A stretch of DNA of 64,000 bases, taken from NCBI GenBank assembly GCA_946902875.1, contig OX336337.1, forward strand, positions 2,976,001 to 3,040,000, read 5' to 3'. The notes under the pieces were generated by a model. The model saw only the letters and a program-made list of their open reading frames with translations. It did not search any database and was not told the origin of the DNA. Position 1 is the stretch's first letter; the number at the start of each line of letters is the position of its first letter. Position numbers and translations under genes: made by a program. Positions 20,166-31,014 of the stretch are shown here, in pieces. The stretch is from Nematopogon swammerdamellus (lineage: Eukaryota; Arthropoda; Insecta; Lepidoptera; Adelidae).

Positions 20166-20869
20166 TCTAAAAAACGTCCGACATCAGTACGTGTTTATTT
20201 GTCTATTTGAACGTAATAGTAGATTCTATAGAAACCTGCGACTATTAGTGGCATCTAGCGTAGGGTTGCCATAAAGGTGCAGGTACTGACCGGGACACTA
20301 TATCAAAACCAAAGAAAAGTTGCTTGTCTTTAAGCGGGGAAATGCAGCACACGTTTTATGAATATTAAATTAATTATATTAGATAATTAGGTAAGCAATG
20401 GTTTTAAATGTCCATAGCCAATAAATTATGGGCCCCAGAAAAGTATCCGATTCAGAACGATCCACGCAGCTCTGTAAGCTCACAGATAGTTAGCCAAAAG
20501 TCACCACTGAACGTTCGTTGTCGATGTATACACATAATTGACATCTGCGACTGAAATCTGCGGACTTATGATGCCTGAAACCCTCTGTAAGGAGCGTTAG
20601 GGAATAAGAAGAAACACTAAACCCTTTAAATATTTTTATTACAATATTAGTATCGATAAAACTAACTGGCTTTTGGTTCCCGACCTGGACATTTGGTGGT
20701 CAGGCAAGACGACCGGGACTGAGATTATAAACCGGTACAAGTCCCGGTGTACCGGGATGAATGGAAACCCTAATCTAGCGACACAATGCAGCGTCGTCGC
20801 AGTGGTCAGGCAGGACTGCGTTGAATGCCTGGAGATCTATTCTGTGTTGAAAATGTATTTATATTTTCA
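20166..20869. other. Spacer, nothing recognised
   Basis: No shared repeat or convincing coding region. The 97-codon frame at 20673-20966 runs into SINE-B sequence and has no family features. Confidence 0.35.
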
Positions 20870-21255
20870 GTTTTACGTGCATACCAAAACACGCTGCTTC
20901 ACCGCTCGGAACTGGTGTAAAACTGTAGGCAAGGGGCCTACAGTTTTTACCCTTTCCCCTTACTAGGTGTTAATCTCAAATTGTAGCCAATTGAGTTGGT
21001 GCCACCGTCGTCGTCGGTTGTGTTCTCCTCTAGTCCAGTATAGCCAGCAATCCAAAGGGAGATCTCTGATGTACCACCTTCTCGGAAGGTGATATTAGCT
21101 GGTCGGAGCATGTGCAACCCCCGCATACGACCGAATGTCCATAGGCATCGTTAGACACCTTATGAGTAGCTCGGCGCCATATGTCGCGGTCTTAATAAAA
21201 AAAAAGTGTCCTAGCCCCTCTGACTTCACCCATAACGGATTAAATAAAAAAAAAG
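20870..21255 (+). repeat. SINE-B lacking its head, interrupted by a LINE end
   Basis: The core (CTGCTTCACCGCTCGGAACT, GGTGCCACCGTC) and tail (GGTGATATTAGCTGGTCGG) are present. After GAGCATGTGC the tail is split by 90 foreign bases (21116-21205) and resumes at CCTAGCCCCTCTGACTTCAC to GGATTAAATAAAA. Confidence 0.75.
21116..21205 (+). mobile_element. LINE 3'-terminal insertion inside SINE-B
   Basis: The 90 bases are the last part of the Jockey/CR1-type LINE (GACCGAATGTCCATAGGC, CGGCGCCATATGTCGCGGTC) ending in a poly(A) run. They split the SINE-B tail exactly, a dead-on-arrival insertion. The flanks GTGC and GTGTCC are compatible with a short, diverged target duplication. Confidence 0.75.
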
Positions 21256-21259
21256 TTGC

Positions 21260-21670
21260 ATGCTAGGTATCGTTTGTAATCACTGAGTACAGGCCCCGAG
21301 CCCCTTCTCCGTTCAGCATCCCCCAATCCCCTCACCCCTTCTACTGGCCGCTTCCCCAGTAATCCTCTTACGATACGACACTCGGACCGAACATCGTGCC
21401 GACGTCGAGATCCACTCGCCGTCGGCGTCGTCGCATGGTGTTCTAGCTGACAATTCTAAATGTCCATTGTAATACGCTTAAATTGTTTAAGTAATTAATT
21501 ATAAAATAAATATATATGTTGCAGCAGGCAGAATAAGGTTTAGTGTTTGTTATCAAGTAATAAATAAATTACGTCTGTTAAAAAGCTTGAAATAAAAGTT
21601 AAATTACAAATTAAAAAAAAAACCGACGCATCAATACCCCTCGAAAAGACAAAAATGATTACCGTTAACT
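21260..21670. other. Spacer with C-rich stretch
   Basis: A C-rich segment (21290-21440) is followed by AT-rich sequence with AATAAA words. No frame or known family is recognised. It could be the 3' end of an unrecognised retroelement. Confidence 0.25.
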
Positions 21671-21671
21671 T

Positions 21672-21815
21672 TTTCTTTATGGAAACTGACACGGTTGGCT
21701 ACATCACCCACAACATCCGCGACGTCAACCCATAACACCATGAACTAGGTGCCATGTCAGTGCTTCCCTTCATTTCACGTCGGCTGCAGTGAACTGGACG
21801 GAAAACACAAAAAAA
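21672..21815 (-). repeat. SINE-A 3' end
   Basis: TTTATGGAAACTGACACGGT followed by TGGCTACATCACCC, then the body as far as GAACTGGACGGAAAACACAA. 5' truncated. Confidence 0.75.
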
Positions 21816-21817
21816 TA

Positions 21818-22072
21818 CAATTTAATCAATGCCCGACACATCAATAACCCTTAAAAATCAAATATTATTTCCGTTTAGTTACGTAAAAGGCGTCGGGGTA
21901 CTACTGAGTATAAAAATTCGAACTAATAATTAGTTCGGATTTATAGTTCAGTTTTGAGTTTTATTTATTGAGTGGTCCCCCGACGCTTTTAAGTATTTGA
22001 ACGGAAATAATGTTTGACTTTTAAGGGTTATTGATGCCGGGTATTGTTTAAATTTGTATTTTTTTTTTCAAT
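21818..22072. mobile_element. Fold-back MITE
   Basis: Left arm blocks ATCAATAACCCTTAAAAATC and GGCGTCGGGG pair with the right arm blocks CCCCGACGC and TTTAAGGGTTATTGATGCC. Arms are about 100 bases around a spacer near 21910-21970. A partial copy of the left arm (GACGCATCAATACCCC) lies just outside at 21624. Confidence 0.7.
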
Positions 22073-22399
22073 TTTCACATACATCAATCTCCGCACAGAT
22101 CGTTCCCGTTACCCATTGATGGACACTTCTGTATTCGATGTCCATTTTGCTATCTCGCTCCTGGAGACTCTCGGCTCGGTTACAAATACTTCCAGCTCAC
22201 TTCCCAACCTCCCCTCGCCCCCGACCATCCAGCACGTAGTCGCGGTGCCATCACAGCCACTTCGCGGATACTCAGCACTTGACTATGAAAACTTGAAATA
22301 GCGTGGTCAAGTAGAAGTTGCTGAGTAATTTTATTGGGAACTAGCTGTTGCCCGCGGCTTCGCTCGCGTGAAATTCGTATTCCAAACAAGAATGTAAGT

Positions 22400-22660
22400 A
22401 ACTAAGGGTGAGGCCGAAGGCCGAACTGCGTTCAAGTAATCGATAAACCTTCTCAAAGAAAGTAACTAACTAAGGGAGAGGTCGAAGGCCGAGCTGCTTT
22501 CAGGTAAACAATACACCTTTCTCAAATAAAGGTAGTAAGTAAGGGCGAGGCCGAAGGCCGAGCTGCCTTCAGGAAGACGATAACCCTTCTGGAAGAAAGG
22601 AAGAAACTAAGTGCGAGGCCGAAGGCCGAGCTGCGTTCAGGTAAACCAAAAACCCTCTTC
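22400..22660 (+). repeat. 68-bp unit array, copy 1 left arm, four units
   Basis: The word GAGGCCGAAG (or GAGGTCGAAG) falls at 22410, 22478, 22547 and 22615, giving a period of 68-69. Each unit contains the near-palindrome GGCCGAAGGCC. Confidence 0.85.
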
Positions 22661-22789
22661 CGCCCTCGGGCCTCGCCCTTAAAGACTTTCTTTCTTCGAT
22701 AGAATATAATATCGTTTACTCAATCTATTTATTTCATAAAAATAAAAAAGTAATATTAATAGGTAACTAAAGAATTAAAACCTACCTAA

Positions 22790-23290
22790 CAAACATTAAA
22801 ATAACTATCAAAACGGTCATTTTCAAATGTTCTTAGAGCACTTGCGGCATTACCCCGCTGGATGGTAAGGCTTAACCTTTGAATGAAGTACATAAGCCCT
22901 TGATGGCGGGACACCAGTTGTGTCAACCAGCAGAGGCCCAAGCCTCTTTTGGCTTCACTGCTCCACGGACCGAGGGTTTTAACCGCAAACGCAACAAATT
23001 CGAAATCTTGAATTATATTTCTATATTTGTTGCGTTTGAGGCTCTCCGCCCCAGCCTCGGCCGCGCCAACCGCTCTTGAAGATGTTCTAACGTGACTTGG
23101 AGCCAATGTGAGAACACAAGTGGCGTCCCACATCAAAGAACTACCCTTAGTCCATGGCACTAAGGTGATGGCATCGGGCCTCTTGCCATCCAGCCGGGAA
23201 TAACCGCGAGGTTCTAGGATGCACGGTATATTTGCCGTCAGAAGCGTTGACTTTATAATAAAATTTAAATTAAATTAACTCAATCTTAAT
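22790..23290 (-). pseudogene. Family F retroelement domain, longest copy
   Basis: On the minus strand a frame of about 124 codons (22786-23160) reads PWTKGSSLMWDATCVLTLAP and SHV, SLKRNKYRNIIQDFEFVAFA then VKTLGPWS, and [20 protein letters not shown]. Upstream bases to about 23290 extend it in another frame (EPRGYSRLDGKRPDAITLV). KRPD plus a following WDATCV could be a PD-(D/E)XK-type nuclease core, but this is speculative. The parent element is unknown. It carries frameshifts and is not a working gene. Confidence 0.5.
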
Positions 23291-23299
23291 ATTAATTAA

Positions 23300-23990
23300 C
23301 TTTATTCGAGATGGTTTAGCTTCTTCCTGAACGCAGCTCGGCCTTCGGCCTCGCCCTTAGTTACTTGCTTTCTTCGAGATGGTTTATCATTTGTCAGAAC
23401 GTAACTCGGCCTTCGGCCTCGCCTTGGTTACTTACTTTCTTCAAAAATGTTTACCTTCTTCCTGAACGCAGCTCGGCCTACGGCCTCGCCCTTAGTTACT
23501 TGCTTTCTTCGAGATGGTTTATGGTCCTCCTGAATAGAGCACGGCCTTCGGCCTCGCCCTTAGTTGCTTACTTTCTTCAAGATGGTTTAGCTTCTTCCTG
23601 AACGCAGCTCGGCCTTCGGCCTCACCCTTAGTTACTTGCTTTCTTCACGATGGTTTAGCTTCTTGCTGAACGCAGCTCGGCCTTCGGCCTCGCCCTTAGT
23701 TACTTGCTTTCTTCGAGATGGTTTTTCAATTATTCGAACGTAGCCCGGCCTTCGGCCTCGCCTTAGTTGCTTACTTTCTTCAAGATGGTTTAGCTTCTTC
23801 CTGAACGCAGCTCGGCCTGCGGCCTCGCCCATAGTTACTTACTTTCTTCAAGAATGTTTTTCTTCTTCCTGAACTCAGCTCCGCCTTCCGCCTCGCCCTT
23901 AGTTACTTTCATCGAGAAAGAATATCGTTTACGTGAGCGCAGATCCGCCTTCGGGCCCGCCTTTAGTTACTTACTTTCACTTTTTTGAAA
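23300..23990 (-). repeat. 68-bp unit array, copy 1 right arm, ten inverted units
   Basis: GGCCTTCGGCCTCGCC or close variants occur at about 23341, 23408, 23477, 23542, 23611, 23680, 23748, 23815, 23883 and 23950, so the period is 65-69. Orientation is opposite to the left arm. Confidence 0.85.
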
Positions 23991-24464
23991 TACGAGTTTC
24001 ACGCTAGCGAAGCCGCGGGCAACAGATATATAAATTTTATTGCACCAATGACAGCGACATAACTTCGACCTTCAATTATTCTTTTTATTTATCAAACAAT
24101 TTGTCACCGGCCAGCTCACGTCGAGATGACAGTTCTCCGTTGTCAACATGACATTTAAAATTGTTTTTTACCTTTACTTTGGATTACGTGATTTTTATTA
24201 TATTTTTTAATTATTATGTTAATCCGGGATATACACTGTCACTATAAAAAGTTTCGTCAAATTCCGTTCAGTGGTTTTTGCGAGATGCGCGTAAAAATAG
24301 ACATTTTTGCATTTACGATTTTATTATATGTATAGAAAGAATAGATATGTATAGACTATTGAGTTCAAGTTATAAAAAAGAAGAACTGTCATTTTCGTTG
24401 TATCTACTTATTTTTAAATTTCGAATGAATATTTTATTCAAATTGTATTTGCTGCCAGTTCTCA

Positions 24465-24793
24465 AGATGTAATTATATACTTTGGACTACGTGATTTTAA
24501 ATGCGCAATAATGTTTATAATTGTATAATTTTTTTTTATTTTTGTTATTTTTTTTTACGTATTATGTTAACCCGCCATATATACTGCCACTATGCAAAGT
24601 TTCGTCTAATTCCGTTCAGTGGTTTTTGCGTGATGCGCGTACAGACAAACAAACAAACAAACAAACAAAAATTTTTAAAACTGTTCTAACATGTTTAGTA
24701 TCTCATTTTAAGCCACCCTGGTTAGTTTTTTTCCGAATAAATTCAATGTACAGACTTTCTTACCTTTACGATTTTATTATATGTATAGATGGG
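24465..24793 (+). repeat. Family H tail, second copy
   Basis: ATATATACTGCCACTATGCA, TCCGTTCAGTGGTTTTTGCG, a CAAA run (24646-24668), CCACCCTGGTTAG and TTTTATTATATGTATAGATG. It repeats the tail that ends copy 1 at 24345, and is more complete. Confidence 0.65.
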
Positions 24794-24809
24794 ATTTTAC
24801 TGCAAAACT

Positions 24810-25015
24810 CCTTGGTGAACTAGGTGCCATGTCAGTGCTTCCCATTGTAAGTGCCGGCTGCACTGAACTGGACGGAAACCACGAAATATACTATTCACAT
24901 ATCCGCTTCGACCTACCTTTCATTCAGTGCGGTGGTATCAATCCGGATGGGTAAACCTCTGTCCGGTGCAGTGTAGCCGGTACGACCGAAGGATATCACT
25001 CATTTGGCACCTAGG
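24810..25015 (-). repeat. SINE-A fragments
   Basis: A reverse body runs from GGTGAACTAGGTGCCATGTC to GGTGGTATCAATCCGG. It is then joined to a short plus-strand piece (GGTGCAGTGTAGCCGGTACG), apparently two truncated copies meeting. Confidence 0.65.
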
Positions 25016-25540
25016 TAAGGTGACTGTGGCTGGAATTTTCTAGCGTCATACGCAGCCTTAAGTGATATTGAGTAAACATTTTCTAGATTTTCTAGACATG
25101 GAAAAGCTACTGACCTAAAAAAGGCTAGAGGGTTCAAATTTAAGGTTGGGATTCGCACATAAATTTCAAGGAATGGAATTATTGATAGCCTACCACTTTA
25201 GGAAAACCCCCTTTTAATAGATACTAGTGCTAATGTATTTTACAGACCTAAATGCAAACTGAATAACAAAATGATTGAAAATAGTTGTGTAGCAGATTTA
25301 TAAAGGAGGCATAGTTTGATGTTTTTAATAATAGCATAGGTACATAAGATATTAGTTTATAAGTTATCTTAAAAATTGCATGCATAAGTAAAATTAGGCT
25401 AGTAAACGAGTTAGGATATCCTGTAAGGTTTGCTAGTTAAGTGTTAAATAAATAAATGAATAAATGAATATTTGTGCATCTGTTCAGCGGATTATAATCG
25501 AGACTCGTTGATTTCAATGAATATAAACTTAATTTAATTC
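25016..25540. other. AT-rich spacer
   Basis: No open frame or shared repeat. It ends in AATAAATAAATGAATAAATG (about 25446-25470), which may be the tail of an old LINE. Confidence 0.3.
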
Positions 25541-25544
25541 ATTT

Positions 25545-25715
25545 TCATTTCTTTTCGATTCATTTCGTTTCATTTCGTTTTATTTCGTTTCATTTCGTTT
25601 CATTTCGTTTCATTTCATTTCATTTCGTGTCATTTCGTTTCACTTCGTTTCACTTCGTTTCATTTCGTTTCATTTCGTTTCATTTCGTTTCATTTCGTTT
25701 CATTTCATTTCATTA
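25545..25715 (+). repeat. 10-bp minisatellite CATTTCGTTT
   Basis: About 17 tandem copies of CATTTCGTTT with variants (CATTT alone, CACTTCGTTT). Confidence 0.9.
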
Positions 25716-25857
25716 TTTTTGATGCTATATACCTCTACCGTCGCGCTAAATGCTAACTATATCGGTGGATCGAAGTCCGGCCCAAACGTATGGCCCTCTG
25801 CCGGCGCGAACGTTAGTACGGCCGTTACATAGGTCATTGCAGTCGTTCTTATGAGTT

Positions 25858-26178
25858 TTTTTTATGAAAACTGACACGGTTGGCTACATCACCTACAACA
25901 TCTGTGATGTGAGCCCCTAACACCGGGTGAACTTGGTACCACGTCAGTGCTTCCCTTCGTTCATGCCGGCTACACCGAACTAGACGGAAAACACAAACTA
26001 TTTACATAGCATTTTCGACCGACCTTTCATTCAGTGCGGTGGTATCAATCCGGGCGGGTTAAACCCTACCACCTAGTAATATAAGAAGGGAGTCGTATCC
26101 CTTAGTCGCCTTTTACTACATATACGGGGAGAGATGAAGTGGGGCTATTATTTTAAAGTACCGGCCCCACACGGTACG
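25858..26178 (-). repeat. SINE-A with G-head
   Basis: TTTATGAAAACTGACACGGT (tail) through the core to the G-head ending GTACCGGCCCCACACGGTAC, minus strand. Confidence 0.8.
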
Positions 26179-26526
26179 GAAGCTCTAGAAACAACCCCTA
26201 AAAAGTTGGTAGTCTCGAGGGTAGTCTGCTGAATCGGCCTGCATGGATCTACAGCATTGACCATACAGTATTCAAAATTCCCTCAGCAAGGAACAGACAA
26301 TTCCCAGTAGTGCTAGAGCGGGTCGTATTTGCCGAAAATAGGCCTAAGTAAGGCTCTAGGAGAGAAGCTTAGAGAACCTGCGCCCAGTGCGGGGGAGTAA
26401 GCCAGCTATCTGATGGGAGAGGGCACAGATTTAGGAAATAATGCTAGATGCACCGTCGAGATCGCTCTGTATTCTCATGCACACGGCGGCATTGCCAAGA
26501 TTCCTAATAACTTAAAGCGACCTTAG
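26179..26526. other. Spacer, nothing recognised
   Basis: Moderate GC, no open frame of note, and no repeat shared with the rest of the window. Confidence 0.3.
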
Positions 26527-26695
26527 TTACATAGAAAATACTTTATTGGTTCAAGAAAGATTTCACATTAATAAGCACATTACAACCACGTAGAACATAT
26601 TTTACATGAGGTGTACAGGCGAATTATCCCTTACAGAGATTTCTTCCAGTCAACCTATGGATTTTTGAGAGTCGATTAAACAGTGGAATGTGAGC
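26527..26695 (-). repeat. Family G tail
   Basis: AAATACTTTATTGGTTCAAG, TTATCCCTTACAGAGATTTC and AGTCAACCTATGGATTTTTG are family G in reverse. Confidence 0.6.
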
Positions 26696-26744
26696 AGCTA
26701 GTAGCAAAAAACTTGAGTATGAAAATTTAAGATAACATAATTAT

Positions 26745-28325
26745 CTATCTATATCTATCTATACATATAATAAAATCGTTAAATTAATAATCTCTCTTTG
26801 TCAGTACGCGCATCACGCAAAAACCACTGAACGGAATTTGACGAAACTTTGTATAGTGACAGTGTATATCCCGGATTAACATAATAAACAAAAAAATATA
26901 ATAAAAATTAAAATTATTATAAAATTTTAATGTCAAGTTGACAACGGAGAACTGTCATCTCGACTTGAGCTGGCCGGTGACAAAATGTTTGATAAATAAA
27001 AAATAAAAAAAATTTAAGTAGAACTTGTGTCGCTGTCATTGGTGCAATTTATATTTCTGTTGCCCGCGGCTTCGCTCGCGTGAAATTCGTATTTAAAAAA
27101 AAAAAGTAAGTAATTAAAGGCGGAGCCGAAGGCGGATCTGCGCTCACGTAAACGATATTCTTTCTCGATGAAAGTAACTAAGGGCGAGGCGGAAGTCGGA
27201 GCTGAGTTCAGGAAGAAGAAAAACATTCTTTATTGAATGAAGTAAGTAACTATGGGCAGGCCGCAGACCGAGCTGCGTTCAGGAAGAAGCTAAACGATCT
27301 TGAAGAAAGTAAGTAACTAAGGCGAGGCCGAAGGCCGAGCTACGTTCTGATAAATGATAAACCATCTCAAAGAAACCAAGTAACTAAGGGCGAGGCCAAA
27401 GGCCGAGCTGCCTTCAGGATGAAGCTAAACCATCTCGAATAAAGTAGGTAACTAAGCGATATTAAGATTGAGTTAAATTAATTTAAATTTTATTATAAAG
27501 TCCACGCTTCTGACGGCAAACATACCGTGCATCCTAAAACCTTGCGGTTATTCCCGGCTGGATGGCAAGAGGCCCGATGGTATCACCTTAGTTCCATGGG
27601 CTAAGGGTAGGTCTTTGATGTGGGACGCCATTTGTGTTCTCACATTGGCTCCAAGTCACGTTCGGACATCTTCAAGAGCGGCCGGTGCGGCCGATGCCTG
27701 GGCGGACAGCCTCAAACGCAATAAAATTTGTTGCGTTTGCGGTTGAAACCCTCGGTCCGTGGAGCAGTCATTGAAGCCAAAAGCTTCTTGAAGAGACTTG
27801 GGCCTCTGCTGGTGGACGCAACTGGTGTCCCGCAATCAAGGGCCTACTTCATTCAAACGGTAAGCCTTGCCATCCAGCGGAGTAATGCCGCAAGTGTTCT
27901 AGGAACATTTGAAAACGCCTTTTTTATGATAGTTATTTTAATGTTTGTTAGGTAGGTTTTAATTATTTAATTATTAATATTACTTTTTTATATTTTATTA
28001 AATAAATAGATGGAGTAAACGATATTATATGCTATCCAAGAAAGTAAGTCATTTAGGGCGAGGCCCGACGGCAGAAGAGGGTTTTTGGTTTACCTGAACG
28101 CAGCTCGGCCTTCGGCCTCGCCCTTAGTTACTTACTTTCTTCGAGAAGGTTTATTGTCTTCCAGGATGCAGCTGGGCCTTCGGCCTCGCCGTTAGTTGCT
28201 TACTTTATTTGAAAAGATTTATCGTTTAACTGAACGCAGCTCGGCCTTCGGCCTCGCCCTTTGTTACTTAGATTCTTCTTTGAAATACGAATTTCACGCG
28301 AGCGAAGCCGCGGGCAACAGCTAGT
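26745..28325 (-). mobile_element. Composite unit, copy 2 (family H with inverted arrays)
   Basis: Reverse of copy 1: H tail at the left (CTATCTATACATATAATAAA, GCATCACGCAAAAACCACTG), then an H start (TTGCCCGCGGCTTCGCTCGC, about 27058), five 68-bp units (27110-27450), the family F fragment on plus (27480-27960), about four inverted units (28045-28270), and the other H start inverted (GAAGCCGCGGGCAACAGCTA, ending about 28324). Unit numbers differ from copy 1 (five and four against ten and four). Confidence 0.75.
27480..27960 (+). pseudogene. Family F retroelement domain
   Basis: The frame is broken. The readable part encodes [20 protein letters not shown] then RAYFIQTVSLAIQRSNAASV. Upstream, VWDATCVLT-like and LKRNK-like sequence is present in other frames. 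It is in the same position inside copy 2 as the fragment in copy 1. Confidence 0.5.
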
Positions 28326-28334
28326 TAATTATAA

Positions 28335-28605
28335 GTGGATACGGAGCTCTTGGAGATGGGGGTGATGGTGGCCTATGTGTCCAGTATCACCACCTATCGC
28401 TCGAAGCTAGTCTCGCGTCGTCCCGGAGAGCTCCGTAGCCACGGCCTGCACCCGCCGGCGCGCTTGGTTGGAGGCTTGTCTCCCGCCGTCGGCGGAACTT
28501 TAACGTTTTCTTTTCTTTTGTCTGTATTAATTTTGTATATATTTTTTAAATTGTATAGAAGTATAAACATGTAAATAAAATAAGAAAATAAAGACATAAA
28601 TAAGG
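28335..28605 (+). repeat. LINE 3'-end fragment (family E)
   Basis: GATACGGAGCTCTTGGAGAT and GGAGAGCTCCGTAGCCACGG are shared with 41285-41570 (minus), followed by a GC-rich piece and an AT-rich A-tailed end. The 79-codon open frame is repeat-derived. Confidence 0.55.
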
Positions 28606-28644
28606 TTAGATTTTATTTGTAAGGCTAGTTCTTTTTAATTAAAA

Positions 28645-28890
28645 CCAGGATAGATGGCTGTACTGAGGGACTGAAACAGCCAAAATTTACCTCACCTCGC
28701 GTAACCACACTCAGCGAGACAACATACAACCAGATTTGCGGACTATCGAGCGGACTATAGAGCGCTATCCAGCTTGTATAGCCTCCAACGGTCGAGCGGT
28801 CACCCATTCAAGTACTGACCGGCCCAGCGTTGCTTAACAATCAATAGCGACAGTGACTGTCTGCATCACTGAGCTATCGAGGCTGACAAA
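28645..28890 (-). repeat. tRNA/5S head on a different body (family J)
   Basis: The head is clear in reverse: TAGCCTCCAACGGTCGAGCG, CAAGTACTGACC, GTTGCTTAACAATCAATAGC and CACTGAGCTATCGAGGCTGA. Instead of the usual core it is joined to a body with CCAGATTTGCGGACTATCG and CTCACCTCGCGTAACCAC. That body recurs at 39525-39660 inside SINE-B. Confidence 0.65.
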
Positions 28891-29559
28891 GGTTAGATGG
28901 CAAGGAAATAAGGATAGATACAAATTCCTTGGATGTCCTCGGCCCGTCCGTATTGAAAAAATTGTGACAAGTTCGAGTGCAGTTTTACTGCCATAAGAAC
29001 GATCGATAAACAATAAACAACTTTACAAATCTCAAACGAATTTAATGAAATGATTTTGATATAAGTATATTATGTTGACATGATGTCTTATTGGCGTATA
29101 ATTGGCCAATGAAAGCGCTCAAAAGGCGTCGAAATCCTCTGCCTCAAGCTACCACTCTCCGCATAATGCGACGACACGGCAGATGCTTTATCGCCCCTCT
29201 AGCATAAATTTTTCCGATCTGTGGCAGAGGCATTGTGGTGACTACTGAGCAACGGCGCCGACCGCCAATACGTTGCTGGGCAATTAGGCCCCGTGCACAC
29301 GTCCGGAGAAGACCGAAATACTCTTAGATGATAGAATATATATTGCAACATCGATTGACTGTTATGGTGTCGTTGTTTTTTACTAGATAAGTAATTAAAT
29401 TTTTGTTTTGTAAATAATTTTCTTTCAGTGTTTGATTCATATAGTTTTATAAACTTGATTCATAAAGTACGTACACCTTTAAAATGTGTAAAAAGAAGTA
29501 GTGTACAAGACAGCATGAAATGCATCCATTGCCCTTTTAAGGTAAAACAAGTAAAGCAA

Positions 29560-29675
29560 TCTAGGGAAGTCTTCGGTATGGCACCTACCTTCTCGGAGGT
29601 GATATTGGCTGGTCGGAGTATGCGCTTTAGTCCCTCCAACTCAGCCACCAATACCGGATTACATAAAAATAAAAA
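29560..29675 (+). repeat. SINE-B tail fragment
   Basis: ATCTAGGGAAGTCTTCGGTA, GGCACCTACCTTCTCGGAGG, GGATTACATAAAAATAAAAA. Confidence 0.75.
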
Positions 29676-29699
29676 AATTACATGCATTTAATATAATAT

Positions 29700-30725
29700 T
29701 TTTTTATGAAGTTTATAAGATATTAATAAATTGTTTTTTGTTAAACCTTATGTTTCTCATCTAGTTAGTTTATGTTCTGTAGGTCAAAATATGAAGTTTT
29801 CTTTATTCGTTATAATAATTTATTGTGAAACATTTGAAAATAATAAATTATTTAAACGTTTGTGAATAATTTGATTTCTTCTTCTTAGGAGGCTGTTTTA
29901 ATTCCTCTTTGTAAATAATTATGAAACGTCCCTATAATAAGTCTGCCTTCTTGATTAAAAAAAGTTCAAATTTCAAATATTTATTTCATTATTACATAGT
30001 TACGCATTCTTTTTTAAACAGAGGCTTTTCACTTTAACAATCTGTCTCGCAGAGACAGTTGTTGACAGTGTTTCGTAGATAAAATAATACAAAAGAATAG
30101 AAATTAAGATAAATCATTAAAGAAATTAAACCCCTAACTACTGCTTACGTCTTAACTGCAAGCAACCACAAACCTTTCAACCCAACTTCCAACAAAAAAT
30201 TGGTGCCATGTTTCACGCGTCCGAACTACTTACCATATACCAGGAGCACATAAACTACCAAGGACTTAATGCATATTAATACCTCCACACTCCCGCGGAT
30301 AGGTTTCTACTTATGCATGTGCGCCTGGTAGTTTATACGCATCTACCGGTAGACATTAACACGCTAAACGACAGGAAACCAAACGTCGGCGGCTCAGTTG
30401 CTAGGGCGGGCGGGAATGTACGCCTGGGCGGGAATAGGCCCGGGTGGGATAGGGCGGGTGTAAGCCTGCGGTCGGATCGGCACCGCTCGGGTCCGGTCTG
30501 TTCAAATATTTATGTGGAAAACCAGTTGGGTTTTGCTAATTAAACAGCTGCTAGATGTTTACACCTCAACGTCGGGAAACAAACTTTGCGGCGAAGATTG
30601 GTTTAGTCTAATGAGAAATCGATAAAATTTAATTTATGACTTCTGTAGAGTAGAGGGTGTGGTCGTCGTGGTCCTTTGTTCGCATAATATCAGATTCGCA
30701 AAATATTACATTCGCAAAATATTAT
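29700..30725. other. Spacer, nothing recognised
   Basis: An AT-rich left half and a more GC-rich block at 30360-30500. The 76-codon frame at 30313-30543 is compositional. A short inverted pair (CATAAACTACCAAGG near 30249 and CCTGGTAGTTTATA near 30326) is present but has no other element features. Confidence 0.3.
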
Positions 30726-30730
30726 ATTAA

Positions 30731-30810
30731 CAAAATAGCCGAAATAGTACACTTGGCTAAATTATATTATCAAAATAGCCGAAATAGTACACTTGGCTAA
30801 ATTATATTAT
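30731..30810 (+). repeat. 40-bp direct repeat, two exact copies
   Basis: CAAAATAGCCGAAATAGTAC followed by ACTTGGCTAAATTATATTAT occurs at 30731 and again at 30771 without change. Confidence 0.9.
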
Positions 30811-30867
30811 CAAAATGTTAACTCAAAAGTGCATTTTATTTATTAAGTACTGGATTTTGCCCGCTAT

Positions 30868-30932
30868 TGGCTTCGGACTCTTGATCTTAAAGTCTGTGGT
30901 TCGAATCCAACCGAATGGGTGCAGTTAAGCAG
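30868..30932 (+). other. tRNA-like remnant
   Basis: GGACTCTTGATCTTAAAGTC resembles an anticodon arm, and GTGGTTCGAATCCAACCG is a clean T arm with B box. The D arm is shortened and has no A box. It is probably a decayed tRNA-derived sequence. Confidence 0.3.
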
Positions 30933-31014
30933 TTAATCTACTTGTTTTTTCAACAAACCATATTGATATTCCAATATTACATTATATTTTATTTTTGGAA
31001 TATTTGTTCGCCAT

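Larger units (their letters stand above)
22341..24345 (+). mobile_element. Composite unit, copy 1 (family H with inverted 68-bp arrays)
   Basis: Order: family H start CTAGCTGTTGCCCGCGGCTT at 22341; four 68-69-bp units each holding GAGGCCGAAGGCCGAGCTG (22400-22660); an antisense family F coding fragment (22790-23290); ten inverted units (23300-23990); an inverted H start (GAAGCCGCGGGCAACAG, ending 24011); then the H tail with CCGTTCAGTGGTTTTTGCG and TTTTATTATATGTATAGA. Copy 2 at 26745-28325 has the same plan in the opposite direction with different unit numbers. It has no complete gene of its own. Confidence 0.75.

Noticed and set aside
23632..23832. 66-codon open frame in the 68-bp array
   Set aside because: Translation of a tandem repeat; repetition of AEGRAAF-type phrases reflects the DNA unit.
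28776..28890. 5S rRNA gene
   Set aside because: Only the middle third resembles 5S. The 5' part is tRNA-like or unrelated, and the segment is part of a dispersed repeat.
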